A DNA stretch of 64,000 nt from an uncultured Tateyamaria sp. (lineage in GTDB: Bacteria; Pseudomonadota; Alphaproteobacteria; Rhodobacterales; Rhodobacteraceae). A program made the translations under genes and the position numbers. The stretch spans positions 62,001-126,000 of the forward strand of contig NZ_CANMBJ010000006.1 of the NCBI RefSeq assembly GCF_947496075.1, in the 5' to 3' direction. Below the pieces are notes generated by a model that saw only the letters and a program-made list of their open reading frames with translations, was not told where the DNA came from and did not search any database. Below are positions 18,009-26,989 of the stretch, one piece after another. The first letter of the stretch is position 1, and each line of letters opens with the position of its first letter.

Positions 18009-19304
18009 TCACACGCTTTCCCGCGCGGCGAGTGGATCGGGCTTGTTTTTACGGTGGCCCAGTACCCAATCATAAACTTCGATGATCTGCTTGGCCTTGG
18101 CTGGCCAAGTAAAGTGCGTCAGGACCCGATCTTGCGCGGCTTGCCCCAATTTGGGCAGTACGGTCGGGTCAGCCGCAATGGCTTCAAGTTGATTTTGAAG
18201 CGCCGCAATCACAACGGGCCGGTCATCGATCGCCACCTTGAAACCTGTCCCCGTGATAACCAACTCGCCGGGCCCGCCATAGTCGATAACAACGGGAACA
18301 ACACCCAGTGCCATGGCTTCCAGCACGACGCCACCACCAAATTCACGGATACTTGGGAAGGTTAGAAGATGGGCCTTGGCCGCAATATCCTGAACCGTTT
18401 TGTGGTCAATCCAGCCATGAAAGGTAACTGCATCAGCAACACCCAATCGATCCACCAGTGCACGCACCTCTGGCATCATTGGTCCATCGCCAATCATATC
18501 GAGTGTCATGCGCCCATCTTTCAATAGCGGCGCGGCCGCTTCGACAAGCATGTCGGTCCCTTTGCAAGGGTCCATGCGGGCAATGAAACAGGCCCGCAAC
18601 GGCAGTGTTCCCGGTTGCTCTGCTGTCTGGTTGAAACGTGCCGGATCAATCGCATTTTCCGGCAGATGCACACATTTATGGTGATGGGTTGTCGGGATCT
18701 CCCTCAAGGTGGATTGAGAGCCGGTGATGATCGCCGAGGCACTCTTCAGCATTGCTCGGCGTCCTGGGACAAGCCGGTATGTCCAGCGAATATAAGACAA
18801 CCAGTCCCGTTCGCGCCGTCGTTCACGCTGAAATCCCTTTGGCCAAGGGACGCCACCATTCAACGGACCTACGACAAAGGGCACGCCCGCCTTTGCACAT
18901 TTTGGTGCCAGCGAACTGTTGGCTGATTGAGACAAGGGCGTGACACGGTGAACCACATCATACTTGCCCGCCATTATATCTTGCCCAAACTTCTGCCAAA
19001 CCAAACGCTCAAAGTAAGGATATGTCACCGCTGCGATCGCCGTCGTTCCAGACCAGCCCAGCTTAATTTTTTCGGACAAGGCATACATCGGGCGCGCCAA
19101 AGCTTCGGTATCAATCGCGGTGAAATCGATACCTTCTTCCCAACCTGCGCGCACAATTGCATCCCGGTTGCGCACCTGGGTCACAAGATGAGCATCAACG
19201 GCGTCACGCAAAGCCGATGCAAGCGACCAGCCAACCAAAGGCACACTCGTCCATTCTGGATTGGCCGCTTCGGCAATCACTAAAACTCTGTGTTTGCGTT
19301 CCAT
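18009..19304 (-). CDS. Glycosyltransferase, GT4/GT1 family
   Basis: GT-B-fold transferase using a nucleotide sugar. Seen: RVLVIAEAANPEW at the N terminus, RACFIARMDPCKGTDMLVEAA at the start of the C-terminal lobe, and REFGGGVVLEAMALGVVPVV, the E-x7-E sugar-nucleotide site. I use the ATG at 19304 (MERKHRVLV) because AAAAGGTGGG sits before it; the open frame to 19433 is not supported. It is a separate unit, 160 bases from the ATPase operon start at 17849. Confidence 0.85.
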   Translation of the reverse strand: MERKHRVLVIAEAANPEWTSVPLVGWSLASALRDAVDAHLVTQVRNRDAIVRAGWEEGIDFTAIDTEALARPMYALSEKIKLGWSGTTAIAAVTYPYFERLVWQKFGQDIMAGKYDVVHRVTPLSQSANSSLAPKCAKAGVPFVVGPLNGGVPWPKGFQRERRRERDWLSYIRWTYRLVPGRRAMLKSASAIITGSQSTLREIPTTHHHKCVHLPENAIDPARFNQTAEQPGTLPLRACFIARMDPCKGTDMLVEAAAPLLKDGRMTLDMIGDGPMMPEVRALVDRLGVADAVTFHGWIDHKTVQDIAAKAHLLTFPSIREFGGGVVLEAMALGVVPVVIDYGGPGELVITGTGFKVAIDDRPVVIAALQNQLEAIAADPTVLPKLGQAAQDRVLTHFTWPAKAKQIIEVYDWVLGHRKNKPDPLAARESV

Positions 19305-19819
19305 CTCATACCCACCTTTTGAATGCTTGGGGAACGCACGGGCAGTGCAAGTCAAAAAACTCAATCCAAATACTTGGTTTTGGTGGCACAAATCGGATTG
19401 TACGACAAGAGGGCTGCGCAGATAGGCGAGCACGGGGGGGCGGAGGTGCAGGGCATGTGTTCGTCAATCGTGCATATCCTTCCAACGGAAGACGGTCTCA
19501 ATCAGCGCATTTTCAGGGCTGCTCAGCTTCGTATCACCAACGGAGTAAACTGATTCGATTGGCCGAGGGCGTTCACAGAAGCTCTCAGAAACTCAATGCT
19601 TCGCTCACAACCGCGCGTAGCATTTAACAATCTCAGGTAGGAAATGCCGACGCTTCCCACACTTTTCGCCTCCGATGATTCAACCAAAAAGAGAAAAGTC
19701 ACGCTTAATCAGCTATTTGTAAGATTGCGCATTAGATGCAAAGCATGTTAAGCATCGGTTAATAAGTCGGTTTGGACGACGTTAGAAGCGTCCAGTTTTT
19801 ATGAAGTGGTACAGAAGTT
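19305..19819. other. 515-bp intergenic region ahead of the VPLPA-CTERM gene
   Basis: No convincing gene. The region separates the divergent glycosyltransferase (minus) and sorted surface protein (plus). A CtrA-like motif lies at 19748-19762. The 3' half is AT-richer than the surrounding genes, as expected for a promoter region. A 76-codon open frame at 19323-19553 has no recognisable features. Confidence 0.5.
19748..19762 (+). promoter_or_regulatory. CtrA-like site (TTAA-N7-TTAA)
   Basis: TTAAGCATCGGTTAA has two exact half sites with the 7-base spacing of CtrA boxes, 58-72 bases upstream of the VPLPA-CTERM start codon. It suggests cell-cycle/motility-linked control of this surface protein; not proven. 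Confidence 0.45.
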
Positions 19820-20530
19820 ATGATTTTTGACCTGAGTAACAGATTGAGCGCGTGTGTGTTTTCAGTCGCTTTGGCATTTGTTGGTTCCACCGCCGGTGCG
19901 ACGACAATTAATTTCGACGTTAATGAGTATTACACGAGCGGAACCAATACCTACACAAGCACAGACGGCTCGGTCGACGTGGCGGTTGACGGCGTTCGCG
20001 TGAACCGATTTGGCACGATCACGAATACCGAAAACTACTGGACGTCCAGCTGGGATGGTCCCGGCGATAATGGCGGTCTCGGTGTTTATGATTGCCGCTG
20101 GGCGAACTCGTGTCTGGACAACAGCCAAATCGATGGCGCGGGCCCCGACGAATTCGCACTCCTCGATTTTGGTGACCTGATAGTCCAGATCACGTCCATC
20201 ACGTTCTCGTTTTGGGACAACGACGATACGTTCGCTTACGGCGTATACGAAGACACGGCTGTCCCTTCGACACCTGTAGTGTACGAAGACAATCTGGGTG
20301 GAGGCGCTAACAACCCTTACACTTTCGCGTTCGGCGAAGGTGAGTTGGTAGGATCCATCATCGGCTTTGGCGTCGACAGCTGGAATGATAACTTCCGCCT
20401 GCAGAACATAACGTTTGATCTGGTATCGGCTGTGCCGTTGCCCGCTGGCGGTCTATTGATCCTGACCGGTTTGGGTGGTTTGGCACTTATGCGTCGGCGG
20501 CGCACCATCACGGCGATAGCCACGACCTGA
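19820..20530 (+). CDS. VPLPA-CTERM sorted surface protein
   Basis: A 236-residue secreted protein. N-terminal signal peptide (hydrophobic stretch ending STAGATT), then an acidic, Gly/Asn/Tyr-rich beta-type body. The C terminus is a three-part sorting signal: VPLPAGG, a hydrophobic helix, then MRRRR. This is the Rhodobacterales VPLPA-CTERM variant recognised by a dedicated exosortase, which cuts and anchors the protein. No exosortase gene is in this window. Placement within the polysaccharide locus fits an extracellular-matrix protein. The ribosome site is weak. Two cysteines (YDCRWANSC) could form a disulfide. A terminator follows directly. Confidence 0.85.
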   Translation: MIFDLSNRLSACVFSVALAFVGSTAGATTINFDVNEYYTSGTNTYTSTDGSVDVAVDGVRVNRFGTITNTENYWTSSWDGPGDNGGLGVYDCRWANSCLDNSQIDGAGPDEFALLDFGDLIVQITSITFSFWDNDDTFAYGVYEDTAVPSTPVVYEDNLGGGANNPYTFAFGEGELVGSIIGFGVDSWNDNFRLQNITFDLVSAVPLPAGGLLILTGLGGLALMRRRRTITAIATT

Positions 20531-20554
20531 ACTGGGTAAAATTCGAAAGACTTT

Positions 20555-20584
20555 GGGCCAGCCTCCACGCTGGCCCTTTTCTTT
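20555..20584 (+). terminator. Rho-independent terminator of the VPLPA-CTERM gene
   Basis: Perfect 8-bp stem GGGCCAGC (20555-20562) and GCTGGCCC (20569-20576) with a 6-base loop, followed by TTTTCTTTT, 24 bases after the stop codon. Confidence 0.85.
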
Positions 20585-20703
20585 TGTGTGCCAGTCTTTT
20601 TTGATGCTGTGACGCGCAGTGCCGACTCTGAGAATGCAAACTGTGTTTTCCTAGGTTTGCCACAATCTCTGCATTCGAGTGATGAACGCCTCTGTGAAGT
20701 TGG

Positions 20704-21915
20704 TCAGGATTTGGAAACGGTTTGCATCTCAGGTAAGGCGATTTGCATCAAGTGTCTGACGCGTTGAACTTCCGTTCTCTCAAAACAGTGTTCCAAAGCA
20801 AAATCACGAGAGAGCACTGCCATCTGCGCAACTTCATCCCGCGCTACGTGCAGCTCAGCAACCTTTTTGGCCAAGGCATCGCTGTCTTGCAGAGGAACGC
20901 TCCAACCTGCACCTGACTTGCGCAAAACACCTGCCCAGGCTTCATTGTCATAGCCGACGATGGGTGTGCCGCAGGACATGACCTCTGGGTAAGTGCTGGA
21001 TGGATCCCCTTGCGGGTGGCAGCAAATGAACAAATCTGCTTCCTCGCGCAGGAATGGAACCCAACCCGTCCTGAAATCCATGGCGGGCCGTAGTCGTATG
21101 CTCGGATCACCCATGGCGGAGACTTCGTTTTGCAATGACTCTTGCAAAGGCCCGCTACCCACAATGTCCAGCGTGAAGGGGATGTTCAATTCGCGTAACG
21201 CACGGGCCACCTTGGGAAGGTCCTGGACACCTTTCATCGCGACAAGGCGTCCGCCGAACACCAGGCGCAAGGGATTACCCTCTTTAACCCGCTTCGCTTT
21301 GGCGGCCAGATCGTCCTCTGATATGACGTGGGCATTGCGCACACGGTTATCAAAGAAAAGATGGGCGTCTGGAACCAATGCTTTGTAGTGATCATAGGTG
21401 GGCGTTCCACTGCATTGCAGTCCCGCAGCGTAGTTGCGAAGTATGTGAACGCGCGTTTTTTCAGCCTGCCGAATCCATAGCTTGCGTCGCACCCGCAACA
21501 CTGGGTTGGTTGTGGTTGCATCCACGATCTGCGCTTCTGTTTTGGGTGTGTATTCACTGGTGAAAACGATCGGCACCTGCATTTGGTGGCACAGTTCGGC
21601 GGTTTCAGCCTCCTGCGGCGCCAGGTGCGCCAACACAGCCGTTACGTTCTGTAGTCGGCGGACCAAATCCCCGGCCGCCGTCGGCCGTCGTTCCAGTGTT
21701 GGGGGCGAGACATTCAGATCAACTTCAACCAAATCCATCTCGGCATTCGGCGTTTTGTCCACGGTGATCAACGATGTTACTTTGCCGGGCCAGAGTTTTT
21801 CAAACTCTGCAACACCGTCCAGGTACTTTTGGGTGAGGAAGAGCGATCCATTCTCGTCCTCATGTGCGGCGAGGCTGGGCAGTAAGATCAATTCTGGTTG
21901 CGGGATCACGCGCAT
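20704..21915 (-). CDS. Glycosyltransferase, GT4-like
   Basis: 403 residues of GT-B type. The C-terminal lobe begins with LRLVFGGRLVAMKGVQDL, and TYPEVMSCGTPIVGYDNEAW corresponds to the nucleotide-sugar E-x7-E region. It is the last gene of a three-gene minus-strand operon (aminotransferase, GT61, this gene); its start overlaps the GT61 stop by 10 bases. Likely adds a sugar to the repeat unit; donor unknown. Confidence 0.8.
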   Translation of the reverse strand: MRVIPQPELILLPSLAAHEDENGSLFLTQKYLDGVAEFEKLWPGKVTSLITVDKTPNAEMDLVEVDLNVSPPTLERRPTAAGDLVRRLQNVTAVLAHLAPQEAETAELCHQMQVPIVFTSEYTPKTEAQIVDATTTNPVLRVRRKLWIRQAEKTRVHILRNYAAGLQCSGTPTYDHYKALVPDAHLFFDNRVRNAHVISEDDLAAKAKRVKEGNPLRLVFGGRLVAMKGVQDLPKVARALRELNIPFTLDIVGSGPLQESLQNEVSAMGDPSIRLRPAMDFRTGWVPFLREEADLFICCHPQGDPSSTYPEVMSCGTPIVGYDNEAWAGVLRKSGAGWSVPLQDSDALAKKVAELHVARDEVAQMAVLSRDFALEHCFERTEVQRVRHLMQIALPEMQTVSKS

Positions 21916-22970
21916 GGCACCAAGTCCAAAATGCGTTTCATCTCGTCAAGATTGACGGTGAATCCATCTTCTGCCGGATGTCCAACCACGAAGGCAAACC
22001 CAAGTTCCAGCCGGTCGGCAAACTCCTTGTAAGGCAGCGCAAATCGATCCGGTGGCTGGATAACCACAAGTGTTCCACTGTCTGCCAACGTATACATGGT
22101 ATGGGCCAGATGACTTCCTTCAACGCCGATGATGACAGGCGCATTAAGCAAACGCTGCGCAATCTCTTCAGCAGTCAGTTTTACTGGTTCGACAATGTCA
22201 AAGCCCAACTTAGTGAGGAGCTGTTCCAAGGCGGCCTCATTCGCCACCACGCGCTGCTCTCCAGTTGCCCCACGCTTGAGATAGACCCCTGTGGGTGTGC
22301 TTCGGTCTGATCCCTTGAAATAGTCCTGCACCCTTCGGCGCAGTTCCCTATAGCGCGCTTCCTTTGAACTGTTCTGGGAAAAGTCCGAATATACTGTCAG
22401 TTCGCTGATCCGAGCTGCAGCTGTAAGAGGTGGTCTGGGTAGAGATAAAATCTTGCGGTAACCGGCCTCATGCTCATACGCGTTGGTGTTAACTGTAATG
22501 CCTGACGCGCCTTCGGGTGGCAAAAGGCCCAGGGGCAGTTCATCGCGTATGTAGCTGCCAAAATAGTGACTGCCGGCCCATTGCGACATCATGTGGGCCG
22601 ACTTGAGTTTTTGGGCGTGACCAGCTTCGTTGGCAAACAGACGCTCTTCCCCAAACCCCGGTTGAGCCTTGGCTGCTCCGCAATAAAGAAAGGCACCGCG
22701 CAGGTCTACATCCTCGATCATGTATGCACGCGTTGCTGCATGTTCCGCTTGTCCGCCTTTGACGAGAAACCACTGTCTTTCCCAATCGCACCAGGGCGAG
22801 ATCCCTGTGACCCGGTCCATTGACCCGTCAAGGTAAATGGCAGGCGGAACTTCTGCCGTTTCTGCCGGGCAGATTTCCCAGCTACGACTGGCTTGTGACA
22901 GCAAATCTTTCGCTTGGCGCGCCATTAGTCGCCTGATGCCCCATTTCAGATAGGGCGTATTCAGCCGCAT
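21906..22970 (-). CDS. Glycosyltransferase 61 (DUF563) family protein
   Basis: The C-terminal half carries YLKRGATGEQRVVANE, FDIVEPVKLTAEEIAQ, VIIGVEGSHLAHTMYTLAD and GTLVVIQPP, the conserved core of GT61/DUF563 capsule glycosyltransferases. I choose the ATG at 22970, which overlaps the aminotransferase stop region; a TTG at 22979 is possible. No signal peptide. Works in sugar addition for the exopolysaccharide; specificity unknown. Confidence 0.8.
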   Translation of the reverse strand: MRLNTPYLKWGIRRLMARQAKDLLSQASRSWEICPAETAEVPPAIYLDGSMDRVTGISPWCDWERQWFLVKGGQAEHAATRAYMIEDVDLRGAFLYCGAAKAQPGFGEERLFANEAGHAQKLKSAHMMSQWAGSHYFGSYIRDELPLGLLPPEGASGITVNTNAYEHEAGYRKILSLPRPPLTAAARISELTVYSDFSQNSSKEARYRELRRRVQDYFKGSDRSTPTGVYLKRGATGEQRVVANEAALEQLLTKLGFDIVEPVKLTAEEIAQRLLNAPVIIGVEGSHLAHTMYTLADSGTLVVIQPPDRFALPYKEFADRLELGFAFVVGHPAEDGFTVNLDEMKRILDLVPCA

Positions 22971-24076
22971 GTGTTGCAAATGCAGGCAATGATCCTGTCC
23001 TGATCTGTCGGCGCCAAGTCAGGGTATAGCGGCAGGCACAGCACTTGTTCTGAAGCCTGTCGAGCGTTCTCCAACCCGTCGAGCGACACGTCAGAATACA
23101 TCGGTAGATCTGCCAGTAAGGGATAAAAGTAGCGCCGTGCTTGGACGCCGATGTCTTGCAGTTTCTGATACAGGATATCCCGCGACATCGGGTACTGCTG
23201 CCCCACAAGGATGGGAAAGGAGTAGTAGTTTAGGCCGGCGCGATTGGGCGGACAAACGCAGGTAACGCCCGGAATCCCTGACATCTGATCCCAATACCTC
23301 TGCGAAACTCCTGCTCTTTTCTCAATGTCACTGGCCACGTAGGGCAATTGCGCCAAGCCGAGAGCGGCATGGAGCTCGCTCATTTTGGCATTGAGCCCCA
23401 ATGCTTCAATTTGCGTTTCATCTACGATGCCATAGTTGCACAGTCGGTCGATCAACTGCTTGGTTTTGGCATCATGCGAGATGATGGCGCCACCTTCAAA
23501 GGTGCTGAAGACCTTGGTGGCATGAAAGCTGACGACTGAAAGATCGCCATGACGTAGCAAGCTACCGCCTTCGTCAACAGCGCCGAAGCAGTGCGCCCCG
23601 TCATACATCACGGGGATATTGTGGCGTGCCCCAATCTCGGCCAACGCTTCGACATCACAAGGGTTTGCATAGCAATGCACCGGGAAAATGGCGCGGGTGC
23701 GCGGGGTGATACGCCGTTCGACATCTTTGGGATCCAGATTCAGCGTTACAGGATCGATGTCGGCAAAGACCAGGTCGAAGCCGACCCAGCGGGCCGCATG
23801 TGCCGTTGCCACAAATGAAAAGGCCGGGGTAATAACCTCGCCTTGATCAATGCCCAAGCTACGCAGCGCAACCATGCAACCCAATGTGGCATTCGCCACA
23901 ATGGAGACATGCGGCACATCCAGATAACGTTCGAGTTCGGTTTCAAAACGCTGCAGTAGGGGGCCGCGATTGGTCAAAAAGCGGCTGTCCCAAATCTCCT
24001 TCAAAAGATCCTCAATATCATCGCGCGGCGGTAAGGTTGGACGCGTGACATACAACGGGTCGTGAGGCACAATCAT
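22961..24076 (-). CDS. DegT/DnrJ/EryC1-family sugar aminotransferase
   Basis: PLP enzyme that converts a nucleotide-linked keto-sugar to an amino sugar. Seen: N-terminal SRFLTNRGPLLQRFE, VITPAFSFVATAHA, VMYDGAHCFG (D159 contacts the cofactor) and SFHATKVFSTFEGG with the PLP lysine K188. At 371 residues it is a typical full-length enzyme, closest in look to 4-aminotransferases of the VioA/FdtB/WecE kind. First gene of the operon with the GT61 and GT4 genes, so the polymer probably contains an amino-deoxy sugar. The dehydratase that would make its substrate is not in the window. Confidence 0.88.
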   Translation of the reverse strand: MIVPHDPLYVTRPTLPPRDDIEDLLKEIWDSRFLTNRGPLLQRFETELERYLDVPHVSIVANATLGCMVALRSLGIDQGEVITPAFSFVATAHAARWVGFDLVFADIDPVTLNLDPKDVERRITPRTRAIFPVHCYANPCDVEALAEIGARHNIPVMYDGAHCFGAVDEGGSLLRHGDLSVVSFHATKVFSTFEGGAIISHDAKTKQLIDRLCNYGIVDETQIEALGLNAKMSELHAALGLAQLPYVASDIEKRAGVSQRYWDQMSGIPGVTCVCPPNRAGLNYYSFPILVGQQYPMSRDILYQKLQDIGVQARRYFYPLLADLPMYSDVSLDGLENARQASEQVLCLPLYPDLAPTDQDRIIACICNTCG

Positions 24077-24579
24077 TCCTAATCACTACAACTTTAATCA
24101 ATGCTCATAATAGTATAACTTTCCGAATTCGCGGGCGAGACAAATTTTTGTACCCGGACGGTTTGGGAGGTGCAGTTCATCAAATGTCATTCCGTGGCTC
24201 ATTTTATCTGACTAGATGTGGCGCCACGCTTGCCGAGAATTGATCGCATGACGCCGCGGACTGTTGTTTTCAGGTGTGCCGCAGCCCAATTGAAACCTTC
24301 ACATTCTGAGAAGCCTTCATTGTCGACGAAGCTCTACTGGACTTCCCGATGGTTTCCCACACTGAAGCCAAGGCCTTGAAACATATGTTGGGTGCTTGGT
24401 AGTGCGATTTATTGCACATCTACGCGCGTTCGTAGCCTACGACAGCCCCATTTATTGGATGTCGTACTGTACAAATAGCAAATTAGATTTGGCGCGGGAA
24501 GGTCCGCTTAGCTGAGCCTCGTAAGATTTGGATTATGCTATTCATGCGGCTTACGTCAGACGGCAAGCGCGTGGACGGC
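24077..24579. other. 500-bp region without a gene
   Basis: Lies between the ManC stop (24580) and the aminotransferase start (24076), both on the minus strand. I see no credible open frame and no terminator. A 13-base palindrome TCGTAGCCTACGA lies at 24430-24442. The 3' part of the region must carry the aminotransferase promoter. It could include the remains of a decayed gene, but no family is recognisable. Confidence 0.45.
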
Positions 24580-25995
24580 TCACCCACGCGCATAAACGTC
24601 TTCGTAACGGATGATATCGTCTTCCCCCAAGTAACTGCCTGTTTGCACCTCAATCAGCACCATAGGTACTTTGCCTGGGTTTTCCATACGGTGCTTGGCG
24701 CCAAGGGGAATGTAAACAGACTGGTTCTCGCTCACCAACTTGACGTCGTCATTGATTGTCACCTTGGCGGTTCCTTCGACGACAATCCAATGTTCGGACC
24801 GGTGATGGTGGCTTTGCAGGCTCAAGGCGGCGCCGGGATGGACATGGATGCGTTTGACTTGAAAGCGCTGGCCGATGACAAGGCTTTCGAACCAGCCCCA
24901 AGGGCGGTGGTCTTTTGGGAAAGTTGTCGCCTGTAAGGCTTGTTTCGCCTTCAAGGCAACCACGGCCTCCTTCACATCTTGGGCCCGGGATTTGTCGGCA
25001 ACAAGTACCGCATCCGGCATTGCCACCGCGACGATGTTGTCGAGGCCGATGCCCACAAGTTCGAGCGTTTCGACTTCGGAGCGCAAAAGCGTGTCGCGGC
25101 ATTCGATGGCGGTGGCGCCAGCCGATACGGCCACGCCGTCCGCATCAGGGCCGGTTTCGCGCCAGACAGCGTCCCAACCACCCAGGTCGGACCAACCAGC
25201 TTGAAACGGGACAACACTCAGATTGTCAGCGCGTTCCATGACGGCATAGTCGATCGAGATCTCCTCGGCCTTCGCCCAAGGCTCGGGTGCGAGGCGCAAA
25301 AAACCAAGATCAGGCAGCGCCATTTCACAGGCTGCGCGCACAGGCGCAATGAGCGAGGGTGCATGCGCTTCGAATGCGGCAATGATATCGGAGGCGCGAA
25401 ACAGAAAAATCCCGCTGTTCCAAAGGTGCCGGCCGTCCGCCACCATTGCAGTCGCACGTTCGGTGTCAGGCTTTTCGACAAATCGGGTGAGCGACACCGG
25501 CGCGTCCCCCTCTGGAATTGAGGCCAACTCCAGATACCCGTACCCGGTCTCTGGATGTGTCGGAGTAATGCCAAAGGTCACCAGTTGCCCATTTTGCGCA
25601 GGACCTGAACCGATTTCTACAGCCTTGCGAAATGCATCCGCATCCGGAACAACATGGTCCGAAGGCGCCACCAACATCAACGCAGCTGGATCGTTTGCCG
25701 CCACATGGAAGGCCGCAGCCAGAATGGCGGGCGCGGTGTTGCGACCCTCGGGCTCAATTAAGATCGCGCCGGGGTCAATACCGATTTCGTGCAACTGCTC
25801 GGTCACGATAAAGCGAAAATCCGAGGCCGTGACCGCGATGGGTGCTGCAAATTTCGGGCCAGAAAGACGCCGAGCAGAGGCCTGAAACAAGGTCTCCTCA
25901 CCCAGAATTGCAGCAAACTGCTTGGGATAAGACTTGCGGCTCAGCGGCCAAAGGCGCGTACCGGAGCCGCCGCAGAGTAATACAGGGGTAATCAT
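24580..25995 (-). CDS. manC: Mannose-1-phosphate guanylyltransferase / mannose-6-phosphate isomerase
   Basis: Bifunctional type II enzyme making GDP-mannose for the polymer. The N-terminal nucleotidyltransferase domain has LLCGGSGTRLWPLSRKSYPK and RFVEKPDTE. The C-terminal cupin isomerase domain has RPWGWFESL, IHVHPGAALSLQSHHHRSEH and VVEGTAKVTI. The 471-residue length is normal for ManC/AlgA/XanB. The ATG at 25995 has AGAGGA 6 bases before it; the longer frame to 26040 lacks support. Likely follows the methyltransferase-like gene in one minus-strand transcript. No phosphomannomutase gene is nearby. Confidence 0.92.
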   Translation of the reverse strand: MITPVLLCGGSGTRLWPLSRKSYPKQFAAILGEETLFQASARRLSGPKFAAPIAVTASDFRFIVTEQLHEIGIDPGAILIEPEGRNTAPAILAAAFHVAANDPAALMLVAPSDHVVPDADAFRKAVEIGSGPAQNGQLVTFGITPTHPETGYGYLELASIPEGDAPVSLTRFVEKPDTERATAMVADGRHLWNSGIFLFRASDIIAAFEAHAPSLIAPVRAACEMALPDLGFLRLAPEPWAKAEEISIDYAVMERADNLSVVPFQAGWSDLGGWDAVWRETGPDADGVAVSAGATAIECRDTLLRSEVETLELVGIGLDNIVAVAMPDAVLVADKSRAQDVKEAVVALKAKQALQATTFPKDHRPWGWFESLVIGQRFQVKRIHVHPGAALSLQSHHHRSEHWIVVEGTAKVTINDDVKLVSENQSVYIPLGAKHRMENPGKVPMVLIEVQTGSYLGEDDIIRYEDVYARG

Positions 25996-26065
25996 GCTCT
26001 GTCCTCTGGAGTTGAGTACACTGGAAAAGACATCATGCAATTCCTTTCGCCAAAGCAGCTTTCCC

Positions 26066-26938
26066 TTAACCCGCCGCTTTCAACTTGAGCAGATCCTGCA
26101 GGTGTTCCTGCCGCTCGCCACCCACATAAGTATTGTAAGCGGGATGCTCGAACAGGTGTGCGTAGTAAATCTGGAACCGATAGGCCAAGTGATCAAAGCT
26201 CAGCAGGTTCTGGTTCCGATGAATTTTCACCGCATCCTGTTGCGCGTTGAATTCGTTGATCGCAAGGATCTGACCGTTGTGGGGCCCATACATCTCGGTT
26301 TCGGAGCCAAGCACGTCGTCAAAATACATGAACTGGCGCGGCAAAAAGGCGTCAGGATGTGACTTGATCTTGTCATACAGGCGGAAGCTCTCCCGGGTCG
26401 ACGACCAGTAGTCGGTATCGTTGAAGATCGCACCGATCGGTGCTGGGTTATATTCCTCTATGAACCCGTCGATGCTGTCTCGGATGTTGCCCAACACCAG
26501 CTTTGCTTGCGGGACCCGCGCCTTGAGCGCTGGCACATCCATCCGGTACTGCGCGGCTGCGAACCAATAGGGCAAGTCGGCCTCGCCTTCGGGGTCTGGC
26601 ATGCCTTCGCCAGTATCAAACCCATAGCAGTCGACCGTAACCCCGGTCATTTTTTTCACTTCTTCGGCGAATGCGCACATGTAGACCAAGCCGTTGCCGC
26701 CCGCGACGCCAAATTCGATCGCCGAAATTCGGTCGTGTCCCAGTCGCACGGCCAGCTCCGCCGCCTTGAGCATGCAGTAAGAATAGTGCGGCCGCTCCAC
26801 GATCTGCATATCCATCTTGAACGCGGTCGAATACTTCATGAAACCGTCTGTTGCGCGCACCATGGCGCGGACCGGTAACGCCAGCAGGGAACGCTGGAAT
26901 TCCGGAGATACCAAAAAGCTGCCAATAAGTTTCTTCAT
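26066..26938 (-). CDS. Class I SAM-methyltransferase-like protein
   Basis: 290 residues. ISAIEFGVAGGNGLVYM near residue 70-90 is a glycine-rich strand-turn resembling SAM motif I, followed about 25 residues later by VTVDCYGFDTGEGMP, resembling the acidic end of motif II. IFNDTDYWSSTRESF resembles the metal/acid site of TylF-like sugar O-methyltransferases. No signal or membrane segment. It could methylate a sugar precursor or the polymer end. The assignment rests on motif appearance only; it might be a polysaccharide-locus protein of other function. Confidence 0.5.
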   Translation of the reverse strand: MKKLIGSFLVSPEFQRSLLALPVRAMVRATDGFMKYSTAFKMDMQIVERPHYSYCMLKAAELAVRLGHDRISAIEFGVAGGNGLVYMCAFAEEVKKMTGVTVDCYGFDTGEGMPDPEGEADLPYWFAAAQYRMDVPALKARVPQAKLVLGNIRDSIDGFIEEYNPAPIGAIFNDTDYWSSTRESFRLYDKIKSHPDAFLPRQFMYFDDVLGSETEMYGPHNGQILAINEFNAQQDAVKIHRNQNLLSFDHLAYRFQIYYAHLFEHPAYNTYVGGERQEHLQDLLKLKAAG

Positions 26939-26989
26939 TACACTGTCCCAATGCTTTTCTTTAATGTGATGTGACCGGGTCTGTCGCTT

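Noticed and set aside
19323-19553. 76-codon frame in the intergenic region before the VPLPA-CTERM gene
   Set aside because: No ribosome site, domain or signal; too little to support a gene.
24535-24936. 133-codon plus-strand frame starting in the gap after the aminotransferase
   Set aside because: Mostly antisense to manC, whose cupin motifs are clear.
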